Source: Hermatobates lingyangjiaoensis (taxonomy: Eukaryota; Arthropoda; Insecta; Hemiptera; Hermatobatidae). Taken from it: a stretch of DNA of 64,000 bases. Shown in pieces: positions 1 to 12,051 of this stretch. Below the pieces are notes generated by a model, which worked only from the letters and a program-made list of their open reading frames with translations, made no database searches and was not told where the DNA came from. Every line of letters begins with the position of its first letter. The first letter of the stretch is position 1. The DNA lies in the NCBI GenBank assembly GCA_026182355.1, contig JAPFBL010000166.1:62001-126000 (forward strand), given 5' to 3'. Position numbers and translations under genes: made by a program.

Positions 1-172
1 CTGTTCAAATATTTACTGGATGAATTTTGTCTGAGTTTCTACTTTCCTCCATCTGTTTTATAACAGACTCGTTATTAGAAAAGAAAATAACCGTACTCAA
101 AAACATTCTGATGGTTCAAAGATGAACTTACAGATTTCAAATATGAGCTGAACACTTTGTGAATAATATATA

Positions 173-1095
173 CGAGGTGTGTAAATAAAGTAGTGAGACT
201 GATTTTTTTTAAATTTTCTATTCAAATATAATTACAATGTGATATTGTCACCTTCAAAATAGTTCCCTTCGGAAGCCACACAGCGCTGGAGACGGTCCTT
301 CCAATCATTGTAGCATTGCTGGAACTCGGATTCTGGAATGGCCTTCAGCTGGTCGGTTACAGCAGTTTGTATGTTTTGTAGTGTCCCGAAATGAGTTCCC
401 TTGAGGTGATTTTTCAATCTCGGGAAGAGGAAAAAGTCACAAGGACTCAAGTCTGGTGAATAAGGAGGCTGAGGAGCAACAGAAATGTTTTTACTGGCCA
501 AAAACTCGTTTATTGAGATGGCAGTGTGACAGGGCGCGGAACCATTTTCGCACAAATTTTTCTCATCTCCAATTCATTGGTAAAAATGTGATGAACGGAG
601 GTGTGATTCAAATTCAACTGTTCCCCGATCATTCTGACTGTCAAGCGTCGATCTGAACGCACAAGGTTCCGTACTCTGTTGACATTTTCATCGGTGTTTG
701 CACTTGAAGGCCTTCCGCTTCGTGGTTCATCTTCAATCGACTCTCTTCCTTCTGAAAATTCCTTAAACCACCGAAAAACCTGTGCTCTTGATAAAACACG
801 TTCTCCATAGGCCTCCTGAAGTTTTTCAAAAGTTTCGGTTGCATTATGTCCAAGTCTGAAGCAAAATTTGATTGCACACCGCTGCTCAACTTTGAGGTCA
901 CTCATTTTTAAAACGCTCAAGAAAAAACCATTTCACGAAAACCAACGCTACGGACAAACAAATGACTGTGGCGAGTTCAGATTCATACTGGAGGCGCATC
1001 ACACGTGCACCTGACGCTACTCAAGGCCACGCGTCTCCAGCGTTGCCAGATCGAAAGCGACGTTGCCAGTCTCACTACTTTATTTACACACCTAT
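173..1095 (-). mobile_element. Internally deleted mariner element
   Basis: The ends carry terminal inverted repeats of about 27 bp sharing AGGTGTGTAAATAAAGTAGT, and TA dinucleotides flank both sides (171-172 and 1096-1097), the usual mariner target duplication. The transposase runs on the minus strand. At 923 bp the element is shorter than a typical 1.3-kb mariner because a central part of the gene is missing. It could move only if a related transposase acted on its ends. Confidence 0.92.
232..905 (-). pseudogene. Mariner transposase, central domain deleted
   Basis: The N-terminal part from ATG at 905 to about 540 encodes the paired helix-turn-helix DNA-binding region of mariner transposases (VFRWFKEFSEGR, then EDEPRSGRPS) and reaches the linker KMVPR. 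The C-terminal part from about 545 down to 232 resumes in another frame at APCHTA and contains PYSPDLSPCDFFLFPRLK, with the third catalytic Asp. The segment between, carrying the first two catalytic Asp residues, is absent. The apparent CENG before SAPCHTA is the N-terminal half read out of frame, not a mutated DN. The deletion joins the halves out of frame, so no active enzyme is made. Confidence 0.9.
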
Positions 1096-1097
1096 TA

Positions 1098-4000
1098 CTA
1101 CCAACCGTTGCACAGTCATCTCAAAAAATCTAGAGCCCTCCTCGTGCAACAAGGACTCTGCCTACTGCATCTATAAGAGTCTAAAAATAAAATGTTAAAT
1201 AGCATTGCACAATAACATTATAAAAATACATATATAACTCGAAGAGATATTTTATCCAAACAATTTTTTTTTATTTCTTTAGATGAAAATATACAATTAG
1301 TAACAAAGCATACATTTTTAACACTATTGACTTTTCAATTTTCTGAATTAGCCTGTTTAAAAATTAAAACATTTAAGAAAATTAATTTGCGTAAGCATAA
1401 AAATAATTTAAAATTCAATAAAGTGGGCATTAAATTGAAAGGTTTTACAAACATAATTTTTGCCATAATGTGTGTGGCGTAGAACAGAAAGTCGGTACAA
1501 CATGGGCTAAAAAGAGAGGGAATCCTAATTAAAAAGTGCAGCCATTTAAAACGTGAATATTCTATAATTTTTGCCTCAAGTGAAATTCTGATTAGACTAT
1601 TTCAATATCCTTTTGTAATATACAGATAAGCGATATTTCAAATTCTTATATGGCATACTTTCTATTTAAGTTTTAAGCACCATGTTAATAGGTAAAATTG
1701 AAGACAAAAGGTTTAGTCTCATGGGATTTTGTATTTTGGTTTTTACAACTGGATAGTACCTGAATATATGATATAGCTGAACGGTTGTGTGTTTGCTGTT
1801 TCAACTAAATATTAATGTTTGACTCTTCGCCATGATCCTTGATTTATGTGTGCGCATTAAAAAAAGTCTATTTCAATGTCCGTTTGAGAATTATAGATTA
1901 ATGTATAATAGTTATACATTATAGATTTATTTATAGATAAATATACGTGCAATATAAAATATCTATTGAAATGTTGGGTGTTGAAGAAATAATGTTATCG
2001 GCTAAGACACAACGTCAGGTACATGTTAAAGATCTGTCAAAGCCCTGTTTAGGGTAAGATTGAGGTCTCCCAATTCTGAAACCCAGCCATAATCTCTTCC
2101 CTGTAACTAATATTGTGCCAAAAACAAGTAGCATCACTTCGTTCACTCAGGTTAGCAGTGGCATCAAGACGAGTGGAATGGAGATAACTGAAGGTGTTAG
2201 AAACAATCGAACAGCAACTCTGCTGTTGCAGAAAATGAAAACTTTTTTAAATTTAAATTACAAAACCTAATATTTTTTAATATCTGATTTTTGGCATGCA
2301 GTCTTTATGGTTTAATATCATATTCATTTATATAAATAACATATGCGTATTTACAATAAAAAGCATGGAACAAGAAAACAAATGATTGATCTCCCTAGGT
2401 AATATATCTGTTTGCTTATCATTCTAAAAAGTCAAATTGGCACTTTCAACAAATTTTTTTGGATGTTAGTACATTGCGTCTAACTGTTTTTAATAATATT
2501 TATTATTTTTAATTTAGTATAATATTTATTTTAATAATATATATTGCAACTAGATGCTCTAATTTCATCATGGAATTTTAAGATTTCTAACTAACGTTTT
2601 ATTATTTTCACTGAATGATCGCTCACTAAACTGTTTGTTGCCAAAAAATTGTACATATCAGGGGTTAATTATCATAATTATTAATTTTTACGTTTTCATA
2701 TGGTTGGTATTATAAAAACCGTAGATGTGAAACAAGCTGTAAATGCCTGCCAATAAAATCATTCACTGCATCAAATTAGTTTCTCTGGGAAAGAGTACAT
2801 TTAAAAATATTAGTATTAATTGTTATATTAGTATATATTGCTATAAATAATATTAAATGTATATATAAATTTATATATATATTCATATTGTAGTATTTAT
2901 ATTTAAGAATTCTAAAGATACCTAGAAAAGCATAGAAATAAAGTTTTTTTCTTTGTTTCATAAATATGGTAACATATTCGTATGCTCATTTCTGTTTTAA
3001 CAACCTAATGGTTGCGACAGGCACAATATTTAATATGTTTTCCTAAATTGTTTTGACAAATTTTATTACTTCAACATTTCTACTGCAATATTTGTAGCAG
3101 GAATCGCTCCACGATATGAGAAGCAATAGTGACCTATTTATTTCTGTAGCATGATCCACGTAGATAGCTGTTTGTTCCTCATTGAGTTATAAACTAATTA
3201 ACCAACTGTGAGACAATGGACACAATGATTCAACACTGTACCGATTCAAGATAACTGTACGTAACTTACTTATGTCAAATCACAAGTGACATTAGATAAA
3301 CTGATAACACGTCCAAATCATTTTAAGATTTTCCTAAAATTGTTAGTTCATTTTAGCTGAATAAAAAAAATTAAAGAAAAGATTGATTTACTGTGATTGA
3401 TGACAACCTTTTATTAAAATTATTCCATTTTGCTTCACAGCATTCACTTCACAATATGTTTTAATTTAAATTAAAATAGATATTTACAACTAAAATTTTT
3501 CTTCTATATTTCAACCATGTATTTTACTATTTCAAATAGCGTGAATTCAAATACTGACAAAAACATTGAAATTCAATAAAAAAAACTTTTTTTTCTTCTT
3601 TTTGAATGAAAGCATTAATGTTCATTGTCATATTAATTTTAATGAGAAGTAGTTAATTATATCCAATCAATTATACTTAGTGTAATTTTAAAAACCTCTT
3701 CATCTCTCCTCGTTTGTCGTACAGCATGCTCGACCGGTTTGGACTTCATTCATTTTCATAAGTAGAAGTAATGCAACATGCATGCTAACAAATTAATGTA
3801 CTTAAAATTGAATTTATACTAAACTTTGTCAAAATTGTAATATTCTTTATTCATTTGCTTGTTATTCAAAGTTCAGATAATTAAAGCAAATTTTAATCGA
3901 CGAATTAAATTTTTAATAACTGATCATAACCGCAACATCAACTTCTAAGTTATCAATAATTCTATTATTTTAAAATATGACATATTTGAAGTAACCAGTT

Positions 4001-4464
4001 TCTAATCAAAAAGGTCTAATCATTGTAGTGATAATAAAAGAGCAAATGTTTTTCACCAGAACTGCTGATATATTATTATATCCTCCAAAACTTTTGGAGG
4101 ATTTGCTCTGCAATGGTCTTTATGTTGAGTCTCGGTTTGACTTCGTAAATAATGAAATCAATATGCGTCCGATTTATAGTTTTCTTTTAAAAACTTTTTA
4201 TCTTAAACAATTATTTCATGGCACTAATAAGTTTGGTGTTTTATGAATTGTTTTAAGCGGCTAAACAAAGTCTTTTTTGTATAAAAGAAATTTTTCCAAC
4301 AATAATATTCAATATCTTTTTTGAAATATTTAAATAAATAATTTCTTGTGGTATAAAATATTGTGTGTAATTGTTATAAGTGTTAACTTAAGATATTATT
4401 AAGATAGAACCTTGTAAAGATCAAACGTTATTATTTATGTGTGAGTTATATTTCAATGTTGCAG
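1098..4464. other. AT-rich stretch without a recognised gene
   Basis: This lies between the mariner and the last exon of the first DUF4774 gene and is probably intron of that gene. Short open frames here (for example 4028-4246) have random-looking composition. I looked for an upstream exon with good splice sites and found none I could defend. Confidence 0.5.
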
Positions 4465-4948
4465 TTTGGAGGGTCGAAACGATGTCGGAGAAGAGGTTCT
4501 TGAGTACTATGGTGGAGCCAGAGGACAGTTCCTAGTGATATCGCCTGAGGGACGTCATAATATTGTAGGATCACCTCGTCCACCGACGGGAAGAGGAGAA
4601 AAAGATGAAGAAGAAGATGTTGGAGTGGCACCAGATGACCCTGACAGTGTTGCAGTAGAACAGCCACCTGCTTCAGCATCTGTGGCGGAGGCGAAACCAA
4701 TAGCGGTTTCAATCGCTGGTCAGGGCGGTACAGCGTCCGCCCAGCCCGTGGCGTCTGCGATAGTGGGACCTGGAGGTCTCGCTCTCACGCGACCGGTGGC
4801 GACAGCCATAGCGGGAGTCCAGGGTGCCGAGCAACTCGCTCCCATTTCTGCTTCCTCTGGCTCCATGCGCCAGAGTCCACATCGTCTTTACTACTACCAA
4901 CCCCTCACGTTCCTCCACCCCTCATCTCCTCTGGTTACCGCCATTTGA
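4465..4948 (+). CDS. DUF4774 protein, terminal coding exon (partial gene)
   Basis: A splice acceptor (ttgcag) precedes base 4465, and the frame starting with codon 4466 stays open to TGA at 4946-4948, giving about 160 residues. The part shows FLVISPEGRHNIVG, then an acidic run EKDEEED, then a small-residue repeat (AKPIAVSIAGQGG, VASAIVGPGGLAL, VATAIAG) that matches the DUF4774 domain known from insect secreted proteins. The end is rich in Tyr and Pro (RLYYYQPLTF). The first base completes a codon begun in an upstream exon, so the intron is phase 2. The next gene of the same family and strand starts about 20 kb downstream, so the two are probably tandem paralogs. The 5' exons, including any signal peptide, were not found in the window. 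Function is unknown; a role in extracellular matrix or cuticle is only a guess. Confidence 0.85.
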
Positions 4949-5320
4949 ATACATGCCTTCTCTTGAGAGTCACTCAAGCTACAATCTTTCCCTTTCTCTC
5001 TTTTCAAATCGTAACAATGCAATCGATAAAATGTCCCAATATTATAACTGTTCTATAAAATTAAATAATATGCAATTACCATTATCAGAAATTGTTTAAC
5101 AACTGTTCATAAAAATGTTATCTTGAAGTCCTATTTAATTTAAAAATTGTTTTGAATTGCTAAGTCTGAAAGAAACCTTTAACTCATTTATTGAGCCTTC
5201 ATGGTATTTATTTTAGCACTAATTAAACTAGTGTAATACTATAATCTATCAAAGTGTAACTATCAAAGGTTATCATAAACCATCAACCGTTAAAAAAAGT
5301 CAACCAATTTAGTTTATGTT

Positions 5321-5326
5321 AATAAA
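5321..5326 (+). other. Candidate poly(A) signal of the first DUF4774 gene
   Basis: This is the first canonical AATAAA I see after the stop codon, about 370 bp downstream. In DNA this AT-rich the hexamer occurs by chance, so the assignment is weak. Confidence 0.3.
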
Positions 5327-5530
5327 ATGTATCTTACGACAATCTTAGACTTATGTTAAAATAAAACATCAAATTGAACACATGAAGTAATAAATATATT
5401 CTTATAAGTGATATTATTGTGTTATTTTATCTTCCTATTTCCGATGTTATTACGTTTAATATGATTTATAGTCAAATAATTAATTATTTAATACTGTACA
5501 CCTCCAAAACTCCTTTATTTTCAACTCAAC

Positions 5531-5853
5531 ATAGGTTAAGATAGGTTAAGTTGCAGTGGCAGTCTCATAAGAGACACACAGAGGCCAAACATTGGCCCTT
5601 TTTTATACTACACCATGAACACTCTACATTGGAGTCCTAAATTTTGCCCAAATCAAATGAATTTAGAGTAACAATCTTTAACGAGTACCTGACAGAGTAC
5701 AGGCTCGGGACCGACTGCTTAACATTCTTTCCAATCGGCAATGTGCTCAGATTTATTCAGTGCCCGAGGGAATCAGTCAAGAGCCAGATGGGTATCGTAC
5801 TCCGGACGCGAGTAGGGAGGGAAGCACGTTGCCACTGGGCTAAACTGGTCCCT
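5531..5853 (-). repeat. tRNA-derived SINE, copy 1
   Basis: Read on the minus strand, the head at the right end has a pol III A box (TTAGCCCAGTGG, complement of 5832-5843) and a B box (complement of 5790-5803, GGAGTACGATACCC) at tRNA spacing. The body shares the stretch corresponding to tctttaacgagtacctga with the other copies. The 3' tail at the left ends in repeated AACCTA-type units. Confidence 0.8.
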
Positions 5854-7367
5854 AACTCAATATATGTTTCACACAAAAAGATAAATTACAGTATACCTCA
5901 TATCAAATTATTGTCATTTTTAAGAATGAAAACGAACTCAGAAATGTAAGTAATGGCACAATTTAATGTTTACATAAAATACCTCATTACATAAAATAAT
6001 GTTGTTATATTAAATAAAAATTAAAAGAATGCTATTAATAAAACGAATATCAAAAACCAAAGTTTGATTTAATTATTGGCGCGCTGAAAAGTACGATAAC
6101 TAATATAAAACTGATATTTATGTTAAAATTTAATAACAAATTCTTTATTTTACGAATTACACCATAGTCCTGATTTATTTAGGAATGCATGGGTACGAAT
6201 GAAGATCATTTGGGAATAAGTTGAATATACTTTATCAAGAAGGAAAATGTTAATGTCGATAATATTGGGTTGGTAAAAGACCAGTGCTTCGCCAAACCGG
6301 TTTAAAGAATGCAAGAACGAAGAGTGAAAAAAAAGCTTAAGGTTAAGTTTAAGCCACTTGTGAAAACCATTACGAGAGTCGATTCTTAGTCAGAAAGGAA
6401 ACAAGCAGACCATTTACTTAACTAAGACTGAAATGAAATTTAATGAAGCCTATTTTCAATGGTGTAAACATATTACGTTCATAATATTTTAAAGGATTTA
6501 TTCAGTTTCATTATGCCTTCATTTTCAGTATGAAGGTAACACTCAGAATAATAACCTAAAGGGCGGAATCAAATGCCTTGTATCTATACTAACAGTTTTG
6601 CTCTATCTGTGGGCGATTTAGTGAAACTCCTATCAAAATGATTAAACTAGAATAGTTTCCTCAGGTCCAATCGTAGACGACCAGAGGAGATGATACAAAA
6701 CGATATCTAAACATTCTCATGACAATCAAACTTCACTACCTGTTTCGACTTTATATGTGTTCCTAAGCTTCTCAACAATATAACCACCCAAATCAAATCA
6801 AGTGGACTAGTTTAACGTGCTGCCCTTAGCCACTTTGAATCACTCCAAAGTACCCGCGGTGGCCATGCGGAGGCGAGCCGACGTGATACTACGTAGCGCA
6901 TTAAGTCTTACATCACGCATCAGTACCAGATCAGTGTACTAAAATCGGGTATAAAAAAAACTCAAACAGCCTGATACATTGCCTTTATTACCTGACCAGC
7001 AGAAGGGGTGGGAACTCTATGGCACCGGACGCCCGTGGGCCTCTACCGGTGTGTATTCTTTTCATTCTATATCCTATATCGTATACGTATTCCAGGAATA
7101 AACTTAACTCTACCACCTGCAATGAATAACCCAAGTTAAGAAACATTGGTGAATGGTTACACTCATAAATATTCGTAAAACTATATAATAATAATATAGT
7201 CCATGGTTATACAATGCACTGTTAGCCTATAGTTAATGGGTGCAACGTACTTTCTGTTTTCTCCTGAAAGAAGTATGTTGATGTTATTATATTTATAAAT
7301 AACAATTCTTTTTGATTATTATTAATGCTCAACAGAACTTGATATCCAGGTAATTAATCCAGCTGTT
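5854..7367. other. No gene seen; GC-richer patch of unknown origin at 6840-7060
   Basis: Mostly AT-rich. The patch around 6850-7050 (ggtggccatgcggaggcgag onward) has composition unlike its surroundings and suggests a degraded repeat, but it lacks clear A/B boxes, a long open frame or a match to another part of this window. Confidence 0.4.
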
Positions 7368-7463
7368 GCCAACTGTCATAGGCTTTGTTGAATACACTAT
7401 TGCCAATTTGGCGCGGTTGGTACTTGGATAGGTGACACCAGCGAACATCATGTGCTGTTGGCC
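7368..7463 (+). pseudogene. 5S rRNA-derived pseudogene, internal deletion
   Basis: It starts with GCCAACTGTCATAGG...TTGTTGAATACAC, matching the 5' part of animal 5S rRNA. It then jumps to GGCGCGGTTGGTACTTGGAT, GGTGAC and TGCTGTTGGC, matching the 3' half including the C-box region. About 30 nt around the A box and intermediate element are missing. No T-run terminator follows. Known 5S structure is from general knowledge; the alignment was by eye. Confidence 0.8.
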
Positions 7464-7869
7464 TGACCATGCAGATCTCTCATGATTAAAATAGCTGCAA
7501 ATATGGAAAAATTAGGTCGCAATTTTGTATAAAATTTGTATTCTACCTGATCATGTGCTTGCGTGATTAGACATTTATCATTTTATTGAAAATCATTGGA
7601 TTTTGAATGAGTTGTCTATAATGTGAAGAATAAAGTTACTCTTTCTTGTATTTCTGAAACTTCTTATCTGAACACGTATTCTGAATGTAGGAATTGACAT
7701 CTAATTTCTAAATTATAAAAATAAACATTAAGGACTAGTCTATGTTTTCTCCAACGTGTATTTGAGAAATTTGTTTTTATCAAATGTTCACACCTATAAA
7801 CTTTACACCTTATGTATGAAAGATGTTGTTCATTCCTGATTCGACATCCATTATTAATTACCAAAGGTG

Positions 7870-7978
7870 CAAATGGAACATGGTGTCACACCCATCTAAC
7901 TATTAACCCCTCCCACTGTTGCTTAACTTCGGTCATCAAGTGGGAACTAATCTATTAAACATGACTATGGCCCTTGGC
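7870..7978 (-). pseudogene. 5S rRNA-derived pseudogene, near full length
   Basis: On the minus strand it begins GCCAAGGGCCATAGTCATGTT and continues through GATGACCGAAGTTAAGCAAC (intermediate element and A-box region) and GTTAGATGGGTGTGACACC (C-box region), so most of a 120-nt 5S gene is present with substitutions. It faces the copy at 7368-7463, about 400 bp away. No terminator T-run is seen. It could be a dispersed 5S pseudogene or the head of a 5S-derived SINE (SINE3 type). Confidence 0.82.
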
Positions 7979-8692
7979 AGTATTGGAGGAGTAGTTCAAA
8001 ATGAAAATAAATAACAATGTTTTGTTCATTGCTTCATTCATCAGTCACAAATCAACACAGCAGTAACTCAACTTTCTAATTTTAATTGTACGTGACTGTA
8101 GTCATCTTTTCATTTTAATTTCATATTATATAAACTATCTCACAAAGTATAATGAACTTGACACTAAATGGTTCCATATTTCAACATATGAAAGATGAAT
8201 GTGAAATTAGTCAAATTACCATAGTCATTAGGTAATTTAGGATTCAATGATATCCAGTTCAGAAGATTGTTTAACCAATATACAGGTAAGCATGAACTAA
8301 TGAAGCCTTAATTGGAGTTCTATTGCTGTGAACAAGACGATCCACCAGATATATGAGAAGCCATTAGAAGGTCTTCAGGAGCATAACATAACACCTTGCT
8401 CCTTCATTAATGGTTCATAAAGTCAGTTCTACTCTTATGCAATAATTCTCATTTCTTCATTGATAAAGGAATTTATCCTTGGTAAAATGAAAGGTTGGAT
8501 TAAATACATTTTCTCTTTCATTTTATCCTTTATATAAAAATAGAGCTGTAGAAGTATTGCATTAAATCAAAATAATTTTGGTAACGAATTTTTAATGGAA
8601 ATTTACGTTTTGAAATCTTTTGAATCCAATAAAAAAGATTTCATAAATTGGACTGTCTGAGTATGTATGCATATATATATATATATATATAT
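7979..8692. other. No gene seen; AT microsatellite near 8670-8691
   Basis: AT-rich DNA ending in a short (AT)n tract that abuts the hairpin repeat at 8693. Confidence 0.5.
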
Positions 8693-9212
8693 TTCGTTGA
8701 ACAGCTGACCGTATTTCGCTGATGTCATTTTCTTCACTAGTTTTTCAAGGTTTCTGAATACCTTCTTCTTTCCTTCATCCAAACGTTGGAGAATGTTAAT
8801 TAAGTTGGAACCGACATGTTTCGACTGGCTTCCAGTCATCTTCAGGGTGATTAATTAAATAAAGAGAAAAAAAAAAGAAGAAAAATTATTAGTCTTTGGA
8901 GTTGGTATTAGGACACATTTTACAGTAAAAGTTTAAAGTAGCTGCTCTTGGTCCTGGTTTTCGAGAGCAGCTACTTTAAACTTTTACTGTAAAATGTGTC
9001 CTAATACCAACTCCAAAGACTAATAATTTTTCTTCTTTTTTTTTCTCTTTATTTGATTAATCACTCTGAAGATGACTGGAAGCCAGTCGAAACATGTCGG
9101 TTCCAACTTAATTAACATTCTCCAACGTTTGGATGAAGGAAGAAGAAGGTATTCAGAAACCTTGAAAAATATTGAAAAATGACATCAGCGAAATACGGTC
9201 ATGTTCAACGAA
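8693..9212. repeat. Foldback repeat with ~250-bp arms
   Basis: The arm at 8693-8948 is the near-exact reverse complement of 8964-9212, with a loop of about 15 bp (ttggtcctggtttt region). The arms carry GAAGATGACTGGAAGCCAGTC followed by GAAACATGTCGG. No open frame of note exists; the ORF on the minus strand is just repeat. The element abuts (AT)n. Confidence 0.93.
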
Positions 9213-9255
9213 TATGCTTAATAAGGACTACTTCCATAATTTTACAAAGATATAT

Positions 9256-9397
9256 ATTGATCAAACCACAATATGATATGGAAAACAAACTAGTATCTTT
9301 CAACCGTAACAAGCGGTCTTCGTCAGAGTCAAATAACCCAACTTGTTTTCATTTCTTATTGTGGTTTGATCATTGATTGTTGTTTCACGTGTTTAAT
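9256..9397. repeat. Hairpin repeat of the gatcaaaccacaat family, copy a
   Basis: Ends are inverted (tgatcaaaccacaatatga at the left, attgtggtttgatcattgat at the right). The middle keeps ctttcaaccgtaacaagcgg and tcttcgtcagagtcaaa, also found at 37.5 and 40.5 kb. The right arm is shorter here because the complementary copy of the middle part is missing. It lies about 45 bp from the larger hairpin. Confidence 0.85.
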
Positions 9398-10860
9398 GTG
9401 AAATAACTTATATATATATATTATTATATCTAATTTGTTTTCCTTATCTCGACCACATATATTTAACACTACTTTTCTTATTCAAAATTACATTTCTAAT
9501 TGAATAAAAAAGCATATGACCTATGGAAATTTTTTGAAGAAATCGAATATCCTGGCATTTCGATATTGTTTTTTGTAAAAAAACGTTGCTGGAAGTAACA
9601 GATGATTTAATTTTAGCTCACGAGCTGTGCAAGCAGTTATTGTGTGGTATTTACTCCATTATTGTGTGTTTCTTTTTCTCATAGTTATTTAATTTTGTTA
9701 CTTGAGTAGCAGATGAGATACTATATTTAAATATAAATGTTTCAAGTAACATTTTGGCATGTATTTGTTGAATTTTTGGTATGATGAATTTTAAGTATAT
9801 GAAGCTTAGATTATCTCAATCAGCAAATAGTTATTACTAAAATCCTCGGAATATTAATTCAAAAATTATAGCTCCTCGAAGTTATCAAAACTTTGTTTTA
9901 AGTTTCATCATAGTACAATTCATTCTACAATTAAGTAACTATAAACTTCTGCTATACTATAATTACGATAACATAAAAGATTTTCAATTACTGTACTTAT
10001 ACTACAACTGCTATAGCAATTTTACTTGTGCTTTACTATAATTATGATAAAGTAAAAAATTTTCTATTATTTTAGTTTGAAGTTTACTTGGTATAAAAAC
10101 TCTATACATTCTTGTGTGTATTGAATACATTTTTGTAGCATGACGTCAAAGCTTTTAAAGAAATGACCAAACGGTAATCAATTTAATTTCAGAAAATGTA
10201 ATAATTTTGAAGGTATGAGGGAACATAGAATAGTGTAAACTCAATTGAGGAAGCAGCTTTAGGCTATGAATAGCTGGTTCTTGAACATTCAGTTGCATAT
10301 TATCACAGGTTTAGTATGATATTGGAAAATATAAATAGATTTTTGATAGAATGCCAAAAATTGAATGTCTTGAAATGATAAGGCAAGTAGATGATAAAAT
10401 GTCGGTTTGAGTGGGTGTGTTCAAGGCGGATGGATGCATGTCGTTTTAGGACATGGTCGATGTGGGTTCAGAAGGACCCTGAATGAACATGCTAATGTCG
10501 GCTTAATGACTTGGGGTCATATGGACTTGCTCAGGTTCAATGACTGCTGTCATGATTTTAACGCCAGGAGACTTGAGTCACCCACCCATGCTGTTGTGAT
10601 TGCTAAATAAATAAAGCATTGCTATGCTTTTTCTCAAAACAATTTGTTCAGAATCACAATCTACCGGTCATTGACTGTGCCAGGTTCACCACTATCTTAA
10701 CATTATCCAAACCAGTATTCTATTAAACAAATCTATACCCTGGGAAAACAAGAAATTAGGATTATATATATTTCACAATACACAGTTCATTCAGAAAAAG
10801 ATTAGTACAAACTTACGGAATTATAATTGTTTTTAATAAGTTAAAACTGTACCTGAAAAG
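9398..10860. other. No gene seen; GC-richer patch at 10390-10610
   Basis: The patch 10390-10610 has a 67-codon open frame with Gly/His-rich text and is followed by aataaataaag. It may be the 3' end of a degraded retroelement, but I recognise no motif. The rest is AT-rich. Confidence 0.4.
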
Positions 10861-11013
10861 TTTTTGAACTTATTTAGATAGTATCCTATTGCTATATTAA
10901 TTGCTCATCTCTGTTCACAGTTTCCTTTGAAATGTCTTTATTCTTTCTTAATAGACTCAGGAAAACAATTGTTATTAATAGCGCCCCTTTTCTCTGATTA
11001 TGCCACTATTTAA
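10861..11013 (+). pseudogene. Terminal-exon relic, plus-strand copy
   Basis: Translated in frame from 10861, this gives FLNLFR, stop, YPIAILIAHL, then QFPLKCLYSFLIDSGKQ and LFSDYATI before TAA. It aligns along its whole length with the minus-strand exon at 12052-12231 (FLNLFRWYPIAILIAQL... LFSEYTTI), ending at the same stop. The Trp codon has become TAG. The family is unrecognised; hydrophobic stretches suggest a membrane protein. Confidence 0.6.
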
Positions 11014-12051
11014 ACTTCATATTACAAATTAAATTCGTTCATTATCAAAAATTAAATAGTTAACTTTTTTTCTTGGTCTACATTATGCAGGATATAAGCT
11101 ACACCACTTATTATTGGCATGCCATACAATTGGCATTGGATCGGATAACTTATTTACCTTAATAAGTTATACAAATTTGAGTAGAAATGTAGAGTAGGGT
11201 ACCAGGTGTAAAATGGCGGCTTGAAATAAATCCGGCATATTGACGGTTTGTGTATCGATATATTGGAATCACGTTCTAATTGACAAGTATATGACGTCAT
11301 AAACGTAAATAGATTGAAATTATTTAAAATAAATTTCTTTAATGCGAAATATTAAAAACTTAAGAATAAGATAATATAAAGGTTATAAAATAGAATGGGA
11401 GGTATGAAATAGTAAAAGACAATGTGTATACGAGATACTATTATAAAATTTGTCGAATGGAAATAAAGAGGTTCCACAAAGGGATGTTATGACTAACCTT
11501 ATTCTGAGTTTCAAGGTTGCTCATCCTCTTGAATATTGAAATAAAGGTGCAAGTTCTATGAACTGAATAGAAAATTAAAAAAAAAAAATTTGTAGGTTTA
11601 AGTTAGAATGACTACCAAGTAGTTTAAAAAAGAAAAAAATATCCATATTGTTTGTTTTTGACAAATAATAACCATTAATTGATTTTTGTTTTCCAATTAA
11701 AGAAAACTATAAGCAATGATAACACTATTCTAACCTCCCTGAGTCAGTTGCTTTCCAGAAAAGTCAGAAGTTTTCCATATTGAGTTTTACCAGAAGTAAA
11801 CTTTTCATCAAACTGAAGATACCATGTAAGTGCTAATTCTCTGTAAGGCTATATGTTTCCTGTACTTTAGATAGGCCAAAAAGTTATGATTCTTGTTTGC
11901 CTTTACCAGCAGTTTGTTTACGTTTAAGCACACACCTGTCAGCCAATGGATCTTTTTAATGAAAATAATTATGAAGTAATTTCATTTAAATAACTTAAAT
12001 TTGTGATGTATTTCTTTATCTTCTAAATTTTAAAAAAAAATTGTATTAAGT
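11014..12051. other. No gene seen between the inverted exon relics
   Basis: AT-rich spacer separating the two inverted terminal-exon copies. No other feature identified. Confidence 0.5.

Noticed and set aside
641..901. Open frame on the minus strand inside the first mariner
   Set aside because: It is the transposase read in a wrong frame.
4028..4246. 72-codon frame upstream of the first DUF4774 exon
   Set aside because: Residue use looks random, there is no convincing donor and no link to the exon phase.
4709..4918. Minus-strand frames over the DUF4774 exon
   Set aside because: Shadows of the GC-richer real exon; the plus frame has the domain and the acceptor.
7368..7978. Functional 5S rRNA genes
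   Set aside because: Internal deletion in one, many substitutions in the other, no T-run terminators and opposite orientation.
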